Counted from the stretch's first letter, positions 1 through 7,012 are shown. The stretch: 15,173 nucleotides of DNA from an uncultured Collinsella sp. (GCA_938023905.1 CALJCO010000046.1:1-15173), one strand, 5' to 3'. Notes: generated from the sequence alone by a model not told the origin. Numbers and translations: made by a program.

Positions 1-91
1 TCCGCACATGTACGGATGAATGTGGGAGGTGTTCGGATAAAGTTGATAATCAAGGTCAATGACTAGGTCGGAAAAAATCTCAAAAAAGTTC
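1..91. other. non-coding stretch upstream of the tRNA promoter
   Basis: No gene is visible here. The stretch contains a short perfect inverted repeat, TTGAT-A-ATCAA (43-53), two copies of CGGAT (13-17 and 34-38) spaced 21 bases apart, and two six-base A-tracts (72-77 and 82-87). The A-tracts are one helical turn apart and end just before the -35 element, where an UP element or intrinsic bend would sit. The function of the left part is unknown; it may be the 3' flank of a gene outside the window. Confidence 0.4.
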
Positions 92-119
92 TTGCCCTAA
101 GCTGATTCGTCCGTATAAT
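92..119 (+). promoter_or_regulatory. sigma70-type promoter of the tRNA-Asn pair
   Basis: A -35 element TTGCCC (92-97) and a perfect -10 element TATAAT (114-119) are separated by 16 bases. Transcription would start near 126, about 24 bases before the first tRNA. The two A-tracts immediately upstream could act as an UP element, as is common for stable-RNA promoters. No other good promoter lies between this point and the second tRNA, so both copies are probably co-transcribed and then processed. Confidence 0.7.
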
Positions 120-149
120 AAACTTCGTTGCTTGAGAGCATGCACCTAT

Positions 150-224
150 TCCTCGGTAGCTCAATGGTAGAGCACGCGGCTGTTAACCGCGCTGTTGTAG
201 GTTCGAGTCCTACCCGGGGAGCCA
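150..224 (+). tRNA. tRNA-Asn (anticodon GUU), copy 1
   Basis: The 75-base sequence folds as a complete cloverleaf. The acceptor arms TCCTCGG (150-156) and CCGGGGA pair with one T-G wobble. The anticodon stem CGCGG/CCGCG encloses the loop CTGTTAA with anticodon GTT at 182-184, which decodes asparagine AAC and AAU. The T-arm contains the expected GTTCGAGTCC, and the discriminator G is followed by an encoded CCA (222-224). It is identical, base for base, to the second copy 34 bases downstream. Confidence 0.97.
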
Positions 225-233
225 GAATTTCTC

Positions 234-254
234 AGCCCATTCCGCTGGGCTTTT
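234..254 (+). terminator. weak terminator-like hairpin between the two tRNA genes
   Basis: AGCCCA (234-239) and TGGGCT (246-251) can form a six-base-pair stem with a six-base loop, followed by a run of four T (251-254). The stem is short and the T-run brief, so read-through into the second tRNA is likely. It could be a partial terminator, a structure guiding pre-tRNA processing, or a remnant of the first copy's original terminator. Confidence 0.4.
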
Positions 255-258
255 AAAT

Positions 259-333
259 TCCTCGGTAGCTCAATGGTAGAGCACGCGGCTGTTAACCGCG
301 CTGTTGTAGGTTCGAGTCCTACCCGGGGAGCCA
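259..333 (+). tRNA. tRNA-Asn (anticodon GUU), copy 2
   Basis: This is an exact repeat of the first tRNA-Asn, including the encoded CCA (331-333); the anticodon GTT is at 291-293. Identity extends only a base or two beyond the mature gene on either side, so selection or gene conversion on the tRNA itself explains the identity better than a very recent long duplication. It is followed at once by a strong intrinsic terminator. Confidence 0.97.
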
Positions 334-341
334 GGTTGTAG

Positions 342-369
342 AACCCGTCGCTTATGCGGCGGGTTTTTT
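342..369 (+). terminator. intrinsic terminator of the tRNA-Asn operon
   Basis: AACCCGTCGC (342-351) pairs with GCGGCGGGTT (356-365) in a ten-base-pair stem with one T-G wobble and a TTAT loop, followed by six consecutive T (364-369). This is a textbook Rho-independent terminator, nine bases after the second tRNA. Confidence 0.93.
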
Positions 370-465
370 CATGCCGCGACCACTTGACTCAAACGTTGCC
401 ATATCAACATTTCGTGTCGAGGATGTAATCCCGCGACCCATCACCTCAACATGGCGCGGTCGTTG

Positions 466-471
466 TAGAAT
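466..471 (+). promoter_or_regulatory. possible -10 element for the yloU-fakA-recG run
   Basis: TAGAAT lies about 57 bases before the first start codon and would start transcription near 478, beside the small palindrome ATTGCAAT (472-479). No convincing -35 is present at the proper distance. The sequence before it, GTCGTTG, resembles the one before the TAGAAT upstream of acpP. Farther upstream TTGACT (384-389) could be a -35, but no good -10 follows it. The octamer CCGCGACC occurs twice in the same gap (374-381 and 431-438). Confidence 0.35.
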
Positions 472-495
472 ATTGCAATGATTGCTCCCACGACA

Positions 496-512
496 TGGTG
501 CCGTGAGCACCA
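496..512 (+). promoter_or_regulatory. 5'UTR hairpin just before the yloU ribosome binding site
   Basis: TGGTGC (496-501) and GCACCA (507-512) form a perfect six-base-pair stem with the loop CGTGA. The stem ends three bases before the Shine-Dalgarno AAGGAGA (516-522). It has no T-run, so it is not a terminator; a role in mRNA stability or translation control is inference only. Confidence 0.4.
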
Positions 513-527
513 GATAAGGAGATTCTT

Positions 528-884
528 GTGTCTGAGACCATTAACGGCAGCCTGAGCGTCTCGAACGACGTTATTGCCGATATTGCCGGTTATGCCGCGA
601 TGACGTGCTATGGCGTCGTCGGTATGGCTGAGCAGCTCCAAGGCGCCGAGAGCGTGCGCCTGCTTGCCGGTCAGCGCCTCCGCAAGGGCGTGCTTGTCTC
701 CGCCGACGAGAACGGCCTTACGGTCGATCTTCACGTCGTGCTCGAGAACGGCGTCAACATGAAGTCCGTCTGCCACAATCTTTCGAGCTCCGTTGCCTTC
801 ACCCTGCAGGAGATCGCTCAGATCGACCCCGCCAGCCTTAAGATCGGCATCCATATCGACGCGCTCAAGAGCCGTCTGAACTAG
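528..884 (+). CDS. yloU: Asp23/Gls24 family protein (YloU-type)
   Basis: This 118-residue protein belongs to the Asp23/Gls24 (DUF322) family of small envelope- or membrane-associated proteins. It has the family pattern of an N-terminal 'GSLSVSNDVIADIAGYAA' segment, a central GVVGM turn, and a C-terminal part with alternating strands such as LTVDLHVVLENG. There is no signal peptide or membrane span. A GTG start at 528 is chosen because AAGGAGA lies six bases upstream and no in-frame ATG fits. It lies 27 bases before fakA, the same pairing as yloU-yloV in Firmicutes. In other bacteria family members are linked to cell-envelope stress and, by gene neighbourhood, to fatty acid kinase. The exact molecular role is unknown; the family assignment is secure. 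Confidence 0.88.
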   Translation: MSETINGSLSVSNDVIADIAGYAAMTCYGVVGMAEQLQGAESVRLLAGQRLRKGVLVSADENGLTVDLHVVLENGVNMKSVCHNLSSSVAFTLQEIAQIDPASLKIGIHIDALKSRLN

Positions 885-911
885 CATCCGAAAACGGAGA
901 TTCAAATACCC

Positions 912-2573
912 ATGATTGCAAAGACCATTCGCACCTGTTTTCCGATCGCTGCGGCTGCCGTTTCCGACAAGGCCGAGGAGATCAACAAGCTCAACGTCTT
1001 CCCCGTACCCGATGGCGATACCGGCACCAACATGTCGCTCACGCTCGCCTCGGTGACCAAGGAGCTCTCCGCCCTTCCTGCCGACGCCGACATGGAGGCC
1101 ATCGCCGGTGCCATCACCCATGGCTCCCTGATGGGTGCCCGTGGCAACTCCGGCGTCATCACCTCGCAGATTCTGCGTGGTGTGGCCGAGGGCCTTGTCT
1201 CTGCCGATGAGCCCATCACTTCCGCCAACATCGCCTATGCGTTCCGCCGAGCCGTCAAGGTTGCCTTCCAGGCAGTGCGTAAGCCCATCGAGGGTACGAT
1301 CCTCACGGTGCTGCGCGACGTCTCGACCAAGGCAGACGAGTGCGAGAAGAAGAAGTTCTCGGCCGAGGACGCGCTCGACGCCATCGTCGTCGAGGCCTAT
1401 CAGTCCGTCGCCCGTACGCCCGACCTGCTGCCCGTTCTGAAGGAGAACGGCGTGGTCGACTCCGGCGCCTTCGGCTTTGCCATCTTCCTTGAGAACTTTG
1501 TTGCCGCCGCGCTTGGCCGCAGCACCGTGGTCGAGGATTTCTCCGCCACGTTTGATTCCGCAGGCTCTGCCCGCGACGCGGCCCTTGGTCGTGTTGAGAT
1601 CGAAGCCAACGACGACTGGGAGGGCTCGGAGTTCCGCTACTGCAACGAGTTCCTCTTTAAGGCCGACGCCCCGTTTGACGAGGACGAGTGCCTTAAGTTC
1701 CTAGGCTCCATGGGCGACTGTGAGCTGCTCGTGGGCGCTTATCCCGACTACAAGATCCATGTGCACTCCAACACCCCCAACTTGGTGCTCGAGCACATGC
1801 TGCAGCTCGGTCAGATCTATGAGGTCTTTATCCACAACATGGAGATGGAGGCCCACGACCGTACCGCCAAGATCCACGAGGATCAGGAAAAGGCCGCCGA
1901 GCCCGCGAAGGCCCTGGGCTTTGTCGCCGTTGCCGCTGGGTCCGGCGAGGCAGACATCCTCAAGTCCCTCGGCGTCGACGTGATCGTCTCGGGTGGCCAG
2001 ACCATGAACCCCTCGACCGCAGACCTGCTGGGCGCCGTCGACCAGGTCAACGCGACCTCGGTCATCATTCTGCCCAACAACGGCAACATCCGCATGGCCG
2101 CTGAGGCCGCTGCCTCAGCCTGCACCGACAAGAAGGTCGCCGTCGTTCCCACCAAGACCGTTCCTCAGGCCTTCTCCGCGCTGTTCGCGGTCCTGCCCGA
2201 TTCCGAGCTCGAGGACGCCGTCGCCGCCATGGTCGACGCCATCAGCGAGGTCCGCGATGGCGAGGTCACCCGCGCCGTGCGCGATTCCAGCGCCTCTGAC
2301 GGCTCTCCGATTCACTCCGGTGACGTCATGGGTATCATCGCCGGCTCCATCGACGTGGTCGGCTCCGACGTGAAGCAGGTCACGCTCGATTGCATCAACC
2401 GTATGCAGGAGGAAGAGGAGGGCGACGCGCTGACGATTCTGGCCGGCGAGGAACTGTCCGATGAGGCCTTCCAGGAGATCGTCGACGCTATCGAGGAGGC
2501 TCAGCCCGATCTGGAGATCGACGCCCATCGTGGCGAGCAGCCGCTCTATCCCGTGATCTTCTCGATCGAGTAG
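912..2573 (+). CDS. fakA: fatty acid kinase catalytic subunit FakA (YloV, DAK/DhaL domain)
   Basis: FakA phosphorylates a fatty acid held by a FakB (DegV-type) partner, giving acyl-phosphate for phospholipid synthesis. The N-terminal DhaL-like kinase domain (about residues 1-200) carries the Mg/ATP motif VPDGDTGTNM with D34 and D36, and GARGNSG at 75-81. A middle region begins near residue 239 with EFRYCNEFLFK and includes KIHVHSNTP. The C-terminal domain (about 340-553) contains the diagnostic SGGQTMNPSTADLL and ILPNNGNIRMAA. The 553-residue length is usual. The ATG at 912 gives the expected spacing to the kinase motif, although the nearest SD-like GGAG (896-899) is rather far away. No fakB gene is in the window. 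The downstream plsX could use its product. Confidence in the family is high; the kinase role rests on homology. Confidence 0.93.
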   Translation: MIAKTIRTCFPIAAAAVSDKAEEINKLNVFPVPDGDTGTNMSLTLASVTKELSALPADADMEAIAGAITHGSLMGARGNSGVITSQILRGVAEGLVSADEPITSANIAYAFRRAVKVAFQAVRKPIEGTILTVLRDVSTKADECEKKKFSAEDALDAIVVEAYQSVARTPDLLPVLKENGVVDSGAFGFAIFLENFVAAALGRSTVVEDFSATFDSAGSARDAALGRVEIEANDDWEGSEFRYCNEFLFKADAPFDEDECLKFLGSMGDCELLVGAYPDYKIHVHSNTPNLVLEHMLQLGQIYEVFIHNMEMEAHDRTAKIHEDQEKAAEPAKALGFVAVAAGSGEADILKSLGVDVIVSGGQTMNPSTADLLGAVDQVNATSVIILPNNGNIRMAAEAAASACTDKKVAVVPTKTVPQAFSALFAVLPDSELEDAVAAMVDAISEVRDGEVTRAVRDSSASDGSPIHSGDVMGIIAGSIDVVGSDVKQVTLDCINRMQEEEEGDALTILAGEELSDEAFQEIVDAIEEAQPDLEIDAHRGEQPLYPVIFSIE

Positions 2574-2583
2574 GCAACTGCCC

Positions 2584-4761
2584 ATGTCCGAACTGTGCTC
2601 CGTGCCGCGCGTCTCGGAGCGCTTTGCCCAGAGCAATGCGCTCGACGAGGATATCGCGCGACTCAAATATGTTTCGGGTAAACGTGAGGAGGCCCTTCGC
2701 CGTCTGGGAATTCGGACGGTGGGGGACCTCCTTCTCCATATCCCTCATCGATACCTGGACTTTACGCGCTCCTGGTCCATCGAGATGGCGCCCATCGGTA
2801 CCGTGTGTACCATCATCGCCACGGTCGATCGTGTCGTCCAAAAGCAGCCGCGTCCGCGCATGCAGGTGACCGAGGTCTCACTCGTTGACGAGACGGGCGT
2901 GCTGCAGGTCGCCTTTTTCCGCCAGCCCTGGATTGCCCAGCAGCTTAAGCAGGGCGACCGCCTAGCCGTAATGGGTAAGGTTGAGTTTGCCTACGGTTTT
3001 AAGCAGATGGCCTCGCCGCACTTTGAAAAGCTCGAGGAAGGGCGTGCCGCAGGCACTATCCTGCCGGTCCATTACGTCAGTGATGGCGTGAGCCAGGCGT
3101 GGATGCGCCGCATCGTAAGCGGCGCGCTCGAGGTCGTCGGCAATCCCTTTGATCCCATTCCGGCACGCTTACGCGTTAAGCGTCGCCTGATGAGCAATGC
3201 TCGTGCGCTTCGATCGATCCACTTTCCCTCGAGCATGGCTGAGCGCGACATCGCACGCCGGCGTCTTGCCTACGAGGAGTGTCTCTACCTGCAGCTGGCG
3301 CTGCGTCTGCGCAACGACGGCGGCCTGGTCGATGTGGTGCCCTATGCCCACACCGCGGGCGAGCACCTGGTCGCGCTCAAGCAGGCCCTGCCGTTTTCGC
3401 TGAGCAACGAGCAGGAGGCCGCGTTCCAGGATATCCTGCGCGATATGTGCGATGGCGGGCGCGTGATGAACCGCCTGCTGCTGGGCGATGTCGGTACCGG
3501 TAAGACCGCCGTTGCCGCCTGCGCGCTGGCTGTGGCTGCCGATGGCGGTACGCAGGCCTGCGTTATGGCGCCCACGGGCGTGCTGGCGCGCCAATATGCC
3601 GATAAGACCGGCCCTCTGCTCTCGCAGGCCGGCATGTCCTGGGCACTTCTGACGGGTGCCACGCCGGCCGCAGAGCGCGAGCGCATCCATGCGCAGCTGG
3701 AATCGGGCGAGCTTGACGTGCTCTTTGGCACTCATGCGGTGCTTTCGGATAACGTTGCGTTCAAGCATCTGTCGCTTGTCGTCATCGACGAGCAGCACCG
3801 GTTTGGCGTCGGCCAACGCAACGCCCTACGCGCGAAGGGCCCCGGTGCGGACCTGCTCGTTATGACGGCCACGCCTATCCCGCGCACGTTGGCGCTCTCG
3901 GTCTATGGCGACCTGGATACGAGCATCATCCGCCATCGTCCAATTCCGGGTGCCGGCGTGACGACGCGCGTGCTCACCGAGTCGAGCCGTGACCTCGCGT
4001 ATGGCGCCATCCGCGAGGCGCATGAAAAGGGTCAGCAGGCCTACGTGATTTGCCCGCTCGTGGAGCCGAGTGACTCGGCCGATGAGCTGGAAGACGTGCC
4101 CGGTATCGCCCGCGACGACGAGGGCCGCGTAACCGTCCCCGTGCCGCTGCACGATACGGTGACCGAGCTCGATTGCCTGCGTCTGGCGTTGCCGGGCCTT
4201 GCCATCGAGCGCCTTCACGGCCGTATGCCAGCGGGGGAGAAGGACCAGGTTATTGATGCCTTTAAGCGTGGCGAGATTGACGTGCTCGTCTCGACTACGG
4301 TGGTCGAGGTGGGCGTCGACGTGCCCAATGCCACCGTCATGGTTATCGAGAACGGTGAGCGCTTTGGTTTGGCTGCCTTGCACCAGCTGCGCGGTCGCGT
4401 GGGCCGCGGCAGCGTGTCGGGCACCTGCCTGGTTATGACGCACTCCAAGGGCAACGGCGGCGCGTCGGCGGCGCAAGATCGTCTGCAATCGCTCGAAAAA
4501 ACCTCGGATGGCTTTACGCTTGCCCAGATGGACCTGCGTCTGCGCCACGAGGGCGAAATCCTGGGGTACCGCCAGCATGGCGGTGTGACCTTGCGCTTTG
4601 TGGACCTGGACGCCGATGAGGACCTTATCGAATGGGCCCATTTGGACGCGGTTGAGCTCTTGCGGTATGCTTGCAACCTTGACTCTGTGGCGACGCGTCC
4701 TTTGCGCGACGCGGTCGCCATGCGTTATCGACATATCTTTAAGGAGGTCAGCGGAGGATGA
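2584..4761 (+). CDS. recG: ATP-dependent DNA helicase RecG
   Basis: RecG remodels stalled replication forks and Holliday junctions. The 725-residue protein has an N-terminal wedge/OB-fold region (to about 250) and then two RecA-like helicase domains. Motifs are Walker A GDVGTGKT (301-308), the DEQH box (402-405), TATPIPRT (from 428) and QLRGRVGRG (601-609); VVEVGVDVPNA and IENGERFGLA are typical of RecG. Between motifs in the second helicase domain there is an apparent insertion at about residues 500-526 rich in acidic residues. The ATG at 2584 follows the fakA stop by ten bases and has no strong ribosome binding site, suggesting translation coupled to fakA. The last four bases overlap rsmD. 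Confidence 0.96.
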   Translation: MSELCSVPRVSERFAQSNALDEDIARLKYVSGKREEALRRLGIRTVGDLLLHIPHRYLDFTRSWSIEMAPIGTVCTIIATVDRVVQKQPRPRMQVTEVSLVDETGVLQVAFFRQPWIAQQLKQGDRLAVMGKVEFAYGFKQMASPHFEKLEEGRAAGTILPVHYVSDGVSQAWMRRIVSGALEVVGNPFDPIPARLRVKRRLMSNARALRSIHFPSSMAERDIARRRLAYEECLYLQLALRLRNDGGLVDVVPYAHTAGEHLVALKQALPFSLSNEQEAAFQDILRDMCDGGRVMNRLLLGDVGTGKTAVAACALAVAADGGTQACVMAPTGVLARQYADKTGPLLSQAGMSWALLTGATPAAERERIHAQLESGELDVLFGTHAVLSDNVAFKHLSLVVIDEQHRFGVGQRNALRAKGPGADLLVMTATPIPRTLALSVYGDLDTSIIRHRPIPGAGVTTRVLTESSRDLAYGAIREAHEKGQQAYVICPLVEPSDSADELEDVPGIARDDEGRVTVPVPLHDTVTELDCLRLALPGLAIERLHGRMPAGEKDQVIDAFKRGEIDVLVSTTVVEVGVDVPNATVMVIENGERFGLAALHQLRGRVGRGSVSGTCLVMTHSKGNGGASAAQDRLQSLEKTSDGFTLAQMDLRLRHEGEILGYRQHGGVTLRFVDLDADEDLIEWAHLDAVELLRYACNLDSVATRPLRDAVAMRYRHIFKEVSGG

Positions 4762-5402
4762 GAATCATCGGCGGCGAATGGCGCGGTCGCAAGATCGAGG
4801 AGCCCCGTGGTCGCGATGTCACCCGCCCCACGACTGATCGCGTGCGCGAGGCGTGCGCATCTATGGTCATGTCGGCATTCGACTTCGATTTGGACGAGGT
4901 TCGTGTGCTGGACGCCTTTGGCGGCTCCGGTGCCTTAGGGTTAGAGATGCTCTCTCGTGGGGCCCGCTCGCTCACGACGTTTGAGATCGATCGCAACGCC
5001 GCGCGGCTCATTACCAAGAATATCGAGTCGCTCTGCCGCGACCGTGCGCGTTGGCGCGTGGTCACGGGCGACATGCTGGCGAGTGCCTCGCGCGGTCGTG
5101 TACCGGGCGGTCCTTTTAATCTGGTCCTGCTCGATCCGCCCTATGCGTTTGGCGCCGAGCCGGTCGAGGAGCTGCTGCAAAATCTTTCCCAGCAGGGACT
5201 GCTGGCGCCCGGGGCCTTTGCCCTGTTTGAGCATGCCGCAGCCGATGCGGGCGCTCATCCGGCTGGTTTTGAGACCGTGCGAGAGAAGCGCTACGGCATT
5301 ACCTCGGTTGACTTGCTACGCTGGGTGGCCGAGGACGAGAACGACCATGCTGTCGAGAACGAAAATGACGAGGATGTGCCATCGGAGGACGCCCATGAAT
5401 GA
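4758..5402 (+). CDS. rsmD: 16S rRNA (guanine(966)-N(2))-methyltransferase RsmD
   Basis: RsmD methylates G966 of 16S rRNA in the small subunit using S-adenosylmethionine. The start MRIIGGEWRGRKI, the SAM-binding motif DAFGGSGALGLEM (from residue 52) and the catalytic DPPY (126-129) are diagnostic. Its ATG overlaps the recG stop in an ATGA arrangement, with AAGGAGG (4741-4747) ten bases upstream. Residues 192-214 form an acidic, asparagine-rich tail after the normal fold end at LLRW. The DNA of this tail also carries the SD and start of coaD, so the tail may be a by-product of gene overlap. The rsmD-coaD pair is a common bacterial neighbourhood. Confidence 0.94.
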   Translation: MRIIGGEWRGRKIEEPRGRDVTRPTTDRVREACASMVMSAFDFDLDEVRVLDAFGGSGALGLEMLSRGARSLTTFEIDRNAARLITKNIESLCRDRARWRVVTGDMLASASRGRVPGGPFNLVLLDPPYAFGAEPVEELLQNLSQQGLLAPGAFALFEHAAADAGAHPAGFETVREKRYGITSVDLLRWVAEDENDHAVENENDEDVPSEDAHE

Positions 5403-5892
5403 CACCATCAACCGCGTGATCGTCCCGGGCACCTTCGATCCCATCACGTTTGGCCATATCGATGTGATCCGCCGCGCCCGTCGCATCTTTCCCAGCGTGA
5501 TCGTCGCTGTTGCCGAGTCGCAGGGTAAAAACGGCGTGGGCACCACGTTTATGCTCGATGAGCGCGTGGCGCTGGCCCGCGAGGCGCTCGGTGATATCGA
5601 CGGCGTCGAGGTCCTGCCCTTTACCGGCCTCTTGGTCGACTTCGCTCGTGAGCAGGGGGCGGGGGCCGTGGTCAAGGGTCTGCGCGCCATGACCGACTTT
5701 GAGTACGAGCTGCAGCAGGCCGACCTCAACTATCGCCTGGATAGCGAGCTGGAGTCCATCTTTGTCATGAGTGCGCCGCAGTACGGCTATATCTCGAGCT
5801 CGGTCGTTCGCCAGATCGCCTCGCTCGGCAGCGATGTATCGACGTTTGTCCCGTCCAACGTGGTCGAAGCGCTCAAACATCGCTTTTCGTGA
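5395..5892 (+). CDS. coaD: phosphopantetheine adenylyltransferase CoaD
   Basis: CoaD transfers AMP from ATP to 4'-phosphopantetheine, giving dephospho-CoA, the penultimate step of coenzyme A synthesis in the cytoplasm. The 165-residue protein shows the nucleotidyltransferase motif PGTFDPITFGH (11-21), with TFGH as the HxGH-type signature. It also has the substrate-binding GLRAMTDFEYE and the C-terminal ISSSVVR (133-139). The ATG at 5395 is chosen because it opens directly before the conserved first strand and has GGAGG (5384-5388) six bases upstream. A longer in-frame extension back to 4957 exists but is only rsmD read in another frame. It overlaps rsmD by eight bases. CoA also donates the prosthetic arm of the ACP encoded downstream. 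Confidence 0.96.
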   Translation: MNDTINRVIVPGTFDPITFGHIDVIRRARRIFPSVIVAVAESQGKNGVGTTFMLDERVALAREALGDIDGVEVLPFTGLLVDFAREQGAGAVVKGLRAMTDFEYELQQADLNYRLDSELESIFVMSAPQYGYISSSVVRQIASLGSDVSTFVPSNVVEALKHRFS

Positions 5893-5916
5893 CGTTTCTT
5901 ATTGCCTGGTGGCATG

Positions 5917-5925
5917 TGGTAAACT
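5917..5925 (+). promoter_or_regulatory. extended -10 promoter for the sepIVA-like/yceD run
   Basis: TGG-TAAACT is an extended -10 element with TG at 5917-5918 and the hexamer at 5920-5925. It stands in the first real non-coding gap since the yloU gene, and transcription would start near 5932. No good -35 is present at 17 bases. A small inverted repeat, TGCC-TGGT-GGCA (5903-5914), sits immediately upstream and would overlap RNA polymerase. Confidence 0.5.
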
Positions 5926-5948
5926 AGCACGATGATATGTTACCTATG

Positions 5949-5955
5949 AAAGGAG
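5949..5955 (+). promoter_or_regulatory. ribosome binding site selecting the third in-frame ATG
   Basis: AAAGGAG lies five bases before the ATG at 5961. Two earlier in-frame ATG codons (5937 and 5946) have no such site; the second overlaps the binding site itself. Confidence 0.75.
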
Positions 5956-5960
5956 ACCGG

Positions 5961-6458
5961 ATGCCGGGCGAGAATTTTCCTGGCGATAGGATCGTCAGCT
6001 TGGTCGATGAGCTCGAAGGGCTGATCGAGGAAGCCAAGCCGCCTTTCGGCAAGAACGCTCAGTTCAAGGTCATCGACGCCGACGTGTTCTTCAACATCCT
6101 CGACGAGATCCGCATGAGCTATCCCGAGGAGTGGCAGAAGTCCCGCCGTATCCTTAAGGAGCGCGAGGAGCTTATGGCTTCCGCCGCCGCTCAGGCCGAT
6201 TCCATCATCGCCGACGCTCAGCAGCAGGCCCTCACCATTGCCGGTGAGCAGGAGATCGTCCGCTTAGCGCAGCAGCAGGCCGACGACATCCGTGATCGTG
6301 CCCAGCAGTACGAGCGCGAGACGCGTTATGCTGCCGAGGACTACGCAGAGCAGGTCTTTACGCACCTGGAGGAGAACCTCAAGAGCCTGACCGGCACCGT
6401 TACCCGTTGCCGTCAGCAGCTCAACGAGGGTGCCGCCCAACAGAATGGTCAGTGGTAA
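5961..6458 (+). CDS. sepIVA: short SepIVA/DivIVA-like coiled-coil protein
   Basis: This 165-residue soluble, mostly helical protein has no signal peptide or membrane span. The N-terminal part (LVDELEGLIEEAKPPFG, then VIDADVFFNILDEIRMSYP) matches the layout I recall for mycobacterial SepIVA, a DivIVA-like protein of septation and polar cell-wall growth. An alanine/glutamine-rich coiled coil follows (about 60-125), with repeated 'AxxQADxIIADAQQQA'-type heptads. The end (EENLKSLTGTVTRCRQQL) also resembles SepIVA. The mycobacterial protein is about 80 residues longer, mainly in the coiled coil. Position supports the call: mycobacterial sepIVA also stands next to the DUF177 gene, near coaD, rnc, smc and ftsY. 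The alternative is an unrelated coiled coil resembling ATP synthase subunit b. The stop overlaps the yceD start by one base. Confidence 0.68.
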   Translation: MPGENFPGDRIVSLVDELEGLIEEAKPPFGKNAQFKVIDADVFFNILDEIRMSYPEEWQKSRRILKEREELMASAAAQADSIIADAQQQALTIAGEQEIVRLAQQQADDIRDRAQQYERETRYAAEDYAEQVFTHLEENLKSLTGTVTRCRQQLNEGAAQQNGQW

Positions 6459-7012
6459 TGGCTGAGTTCCCGAGCGTTACCGTCGATCTTTCCGAACAGC
6501 TCGAGTTTCCCGGAGACTCGTATCCGCTGACCGGCAAGGTCGATGTCGCCGTCTACACGGTGGGCGAGAAGGAGTACCAGCTGCAGGACGGTATTGACTA
6601 CGACGTGGTCTTTACCAATGCCGGCACCGGTGTCTTGCTCACGGGCATGGTCCGCGCGCACGCCACCGGCGAGTGCGACCGTTGCCTGGAGCCCGCCTCG
6701 TTTGATATTGCCGGCGAGATCGAGGAGTTCTACCTCTTTGAGGAGCCCGAGGATCCCGAGGCCTACGAGGACGGCTACGAGCTCCTGGGTGAGGACCGTC
6801 TAGTCGATCTGGGTGAGCCCATCAATGACGCGGTCGTTATGGACACGCCGTTTGTAGTGCTCTGCAAGCCCGATTGCCGTGGTCTGTGCCCCACATGCGG
6901 TTGCAATCTCAACGTCGAGCAATGCGATTGCGCCGCCCAGGCAGAGGCGGAATGGGCCGCTGCCACGGAAAATCCATTTGCAGCATTGAAGAATCTCAAG
7001 CTCGATGAGTAA
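6458..7012 (+). CDS. yceD: DUF177 protein YceD (large-subunit rRNA accumulation family)
   Basis: YceD-family proteins are genetically tied to ribosomal protein L32 and 23S rRNA accumulation; the bacterial mechanism is not settled. The 184-residue protein has CDRC at 73-76 (CDRCLEP) and a C-terminal cysteine cluster CKPDCRGLCPTCGC (136-149) followed by CDC (156-158), the family's likely metal-binding signature. An acidic stretch (EEFYLFEEPEDPEAYEDGYE) lies between. The ATG at 6458 overlaps the previous stop as TAATG and has no separate strong SD, implying termination-reinitiation coupling. A longer in-frame opening exists (from 6407) but is shadow sequence inside the upstream gene. rpmF follows 64 bases later, the standard partner. 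Confidence 0.9.
   Translation: MAEFPSVTVDLSEQLEFPGDSYPLTGKVDVAVYTVGEKEYQLQDGIDYDVVFTNAGTGVLLTGMVRAHATGECDRCLEPASFDIAGEIEEFYLFEEPEDPEAYEDGYELLGEDRLVDLGEPINDAVVMDTPFVVLCKPDCRGLCPTCGCNLNVEQCDCAAQAEAEWAAATENPFAALKNLKLDE

Noticed and set aside
1828..1836. Perfect DnaA-box consensus TTATCCACA inside fakA
   Set aside because: It is a single site encoding ordinary residues, with no cluster, AT-rich unwinding region or dnaA nearby. The near match at 9155-9163 is isolated too.
3826..4734. 302-codon open frame on the minus strand inside recG
   Set aside because: It runs opposite conserved RecG helicase motifs and shows no independent evidence of coding.
4957..5394. N-terminal extension of coaD reaching back into rsmD
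   Set aside because: The extension is arginine/serine/proline-rich shadow translation of rsmD. The ATG at 5395 has an SD and begins exactly at the conserved CoaD N-terminus.
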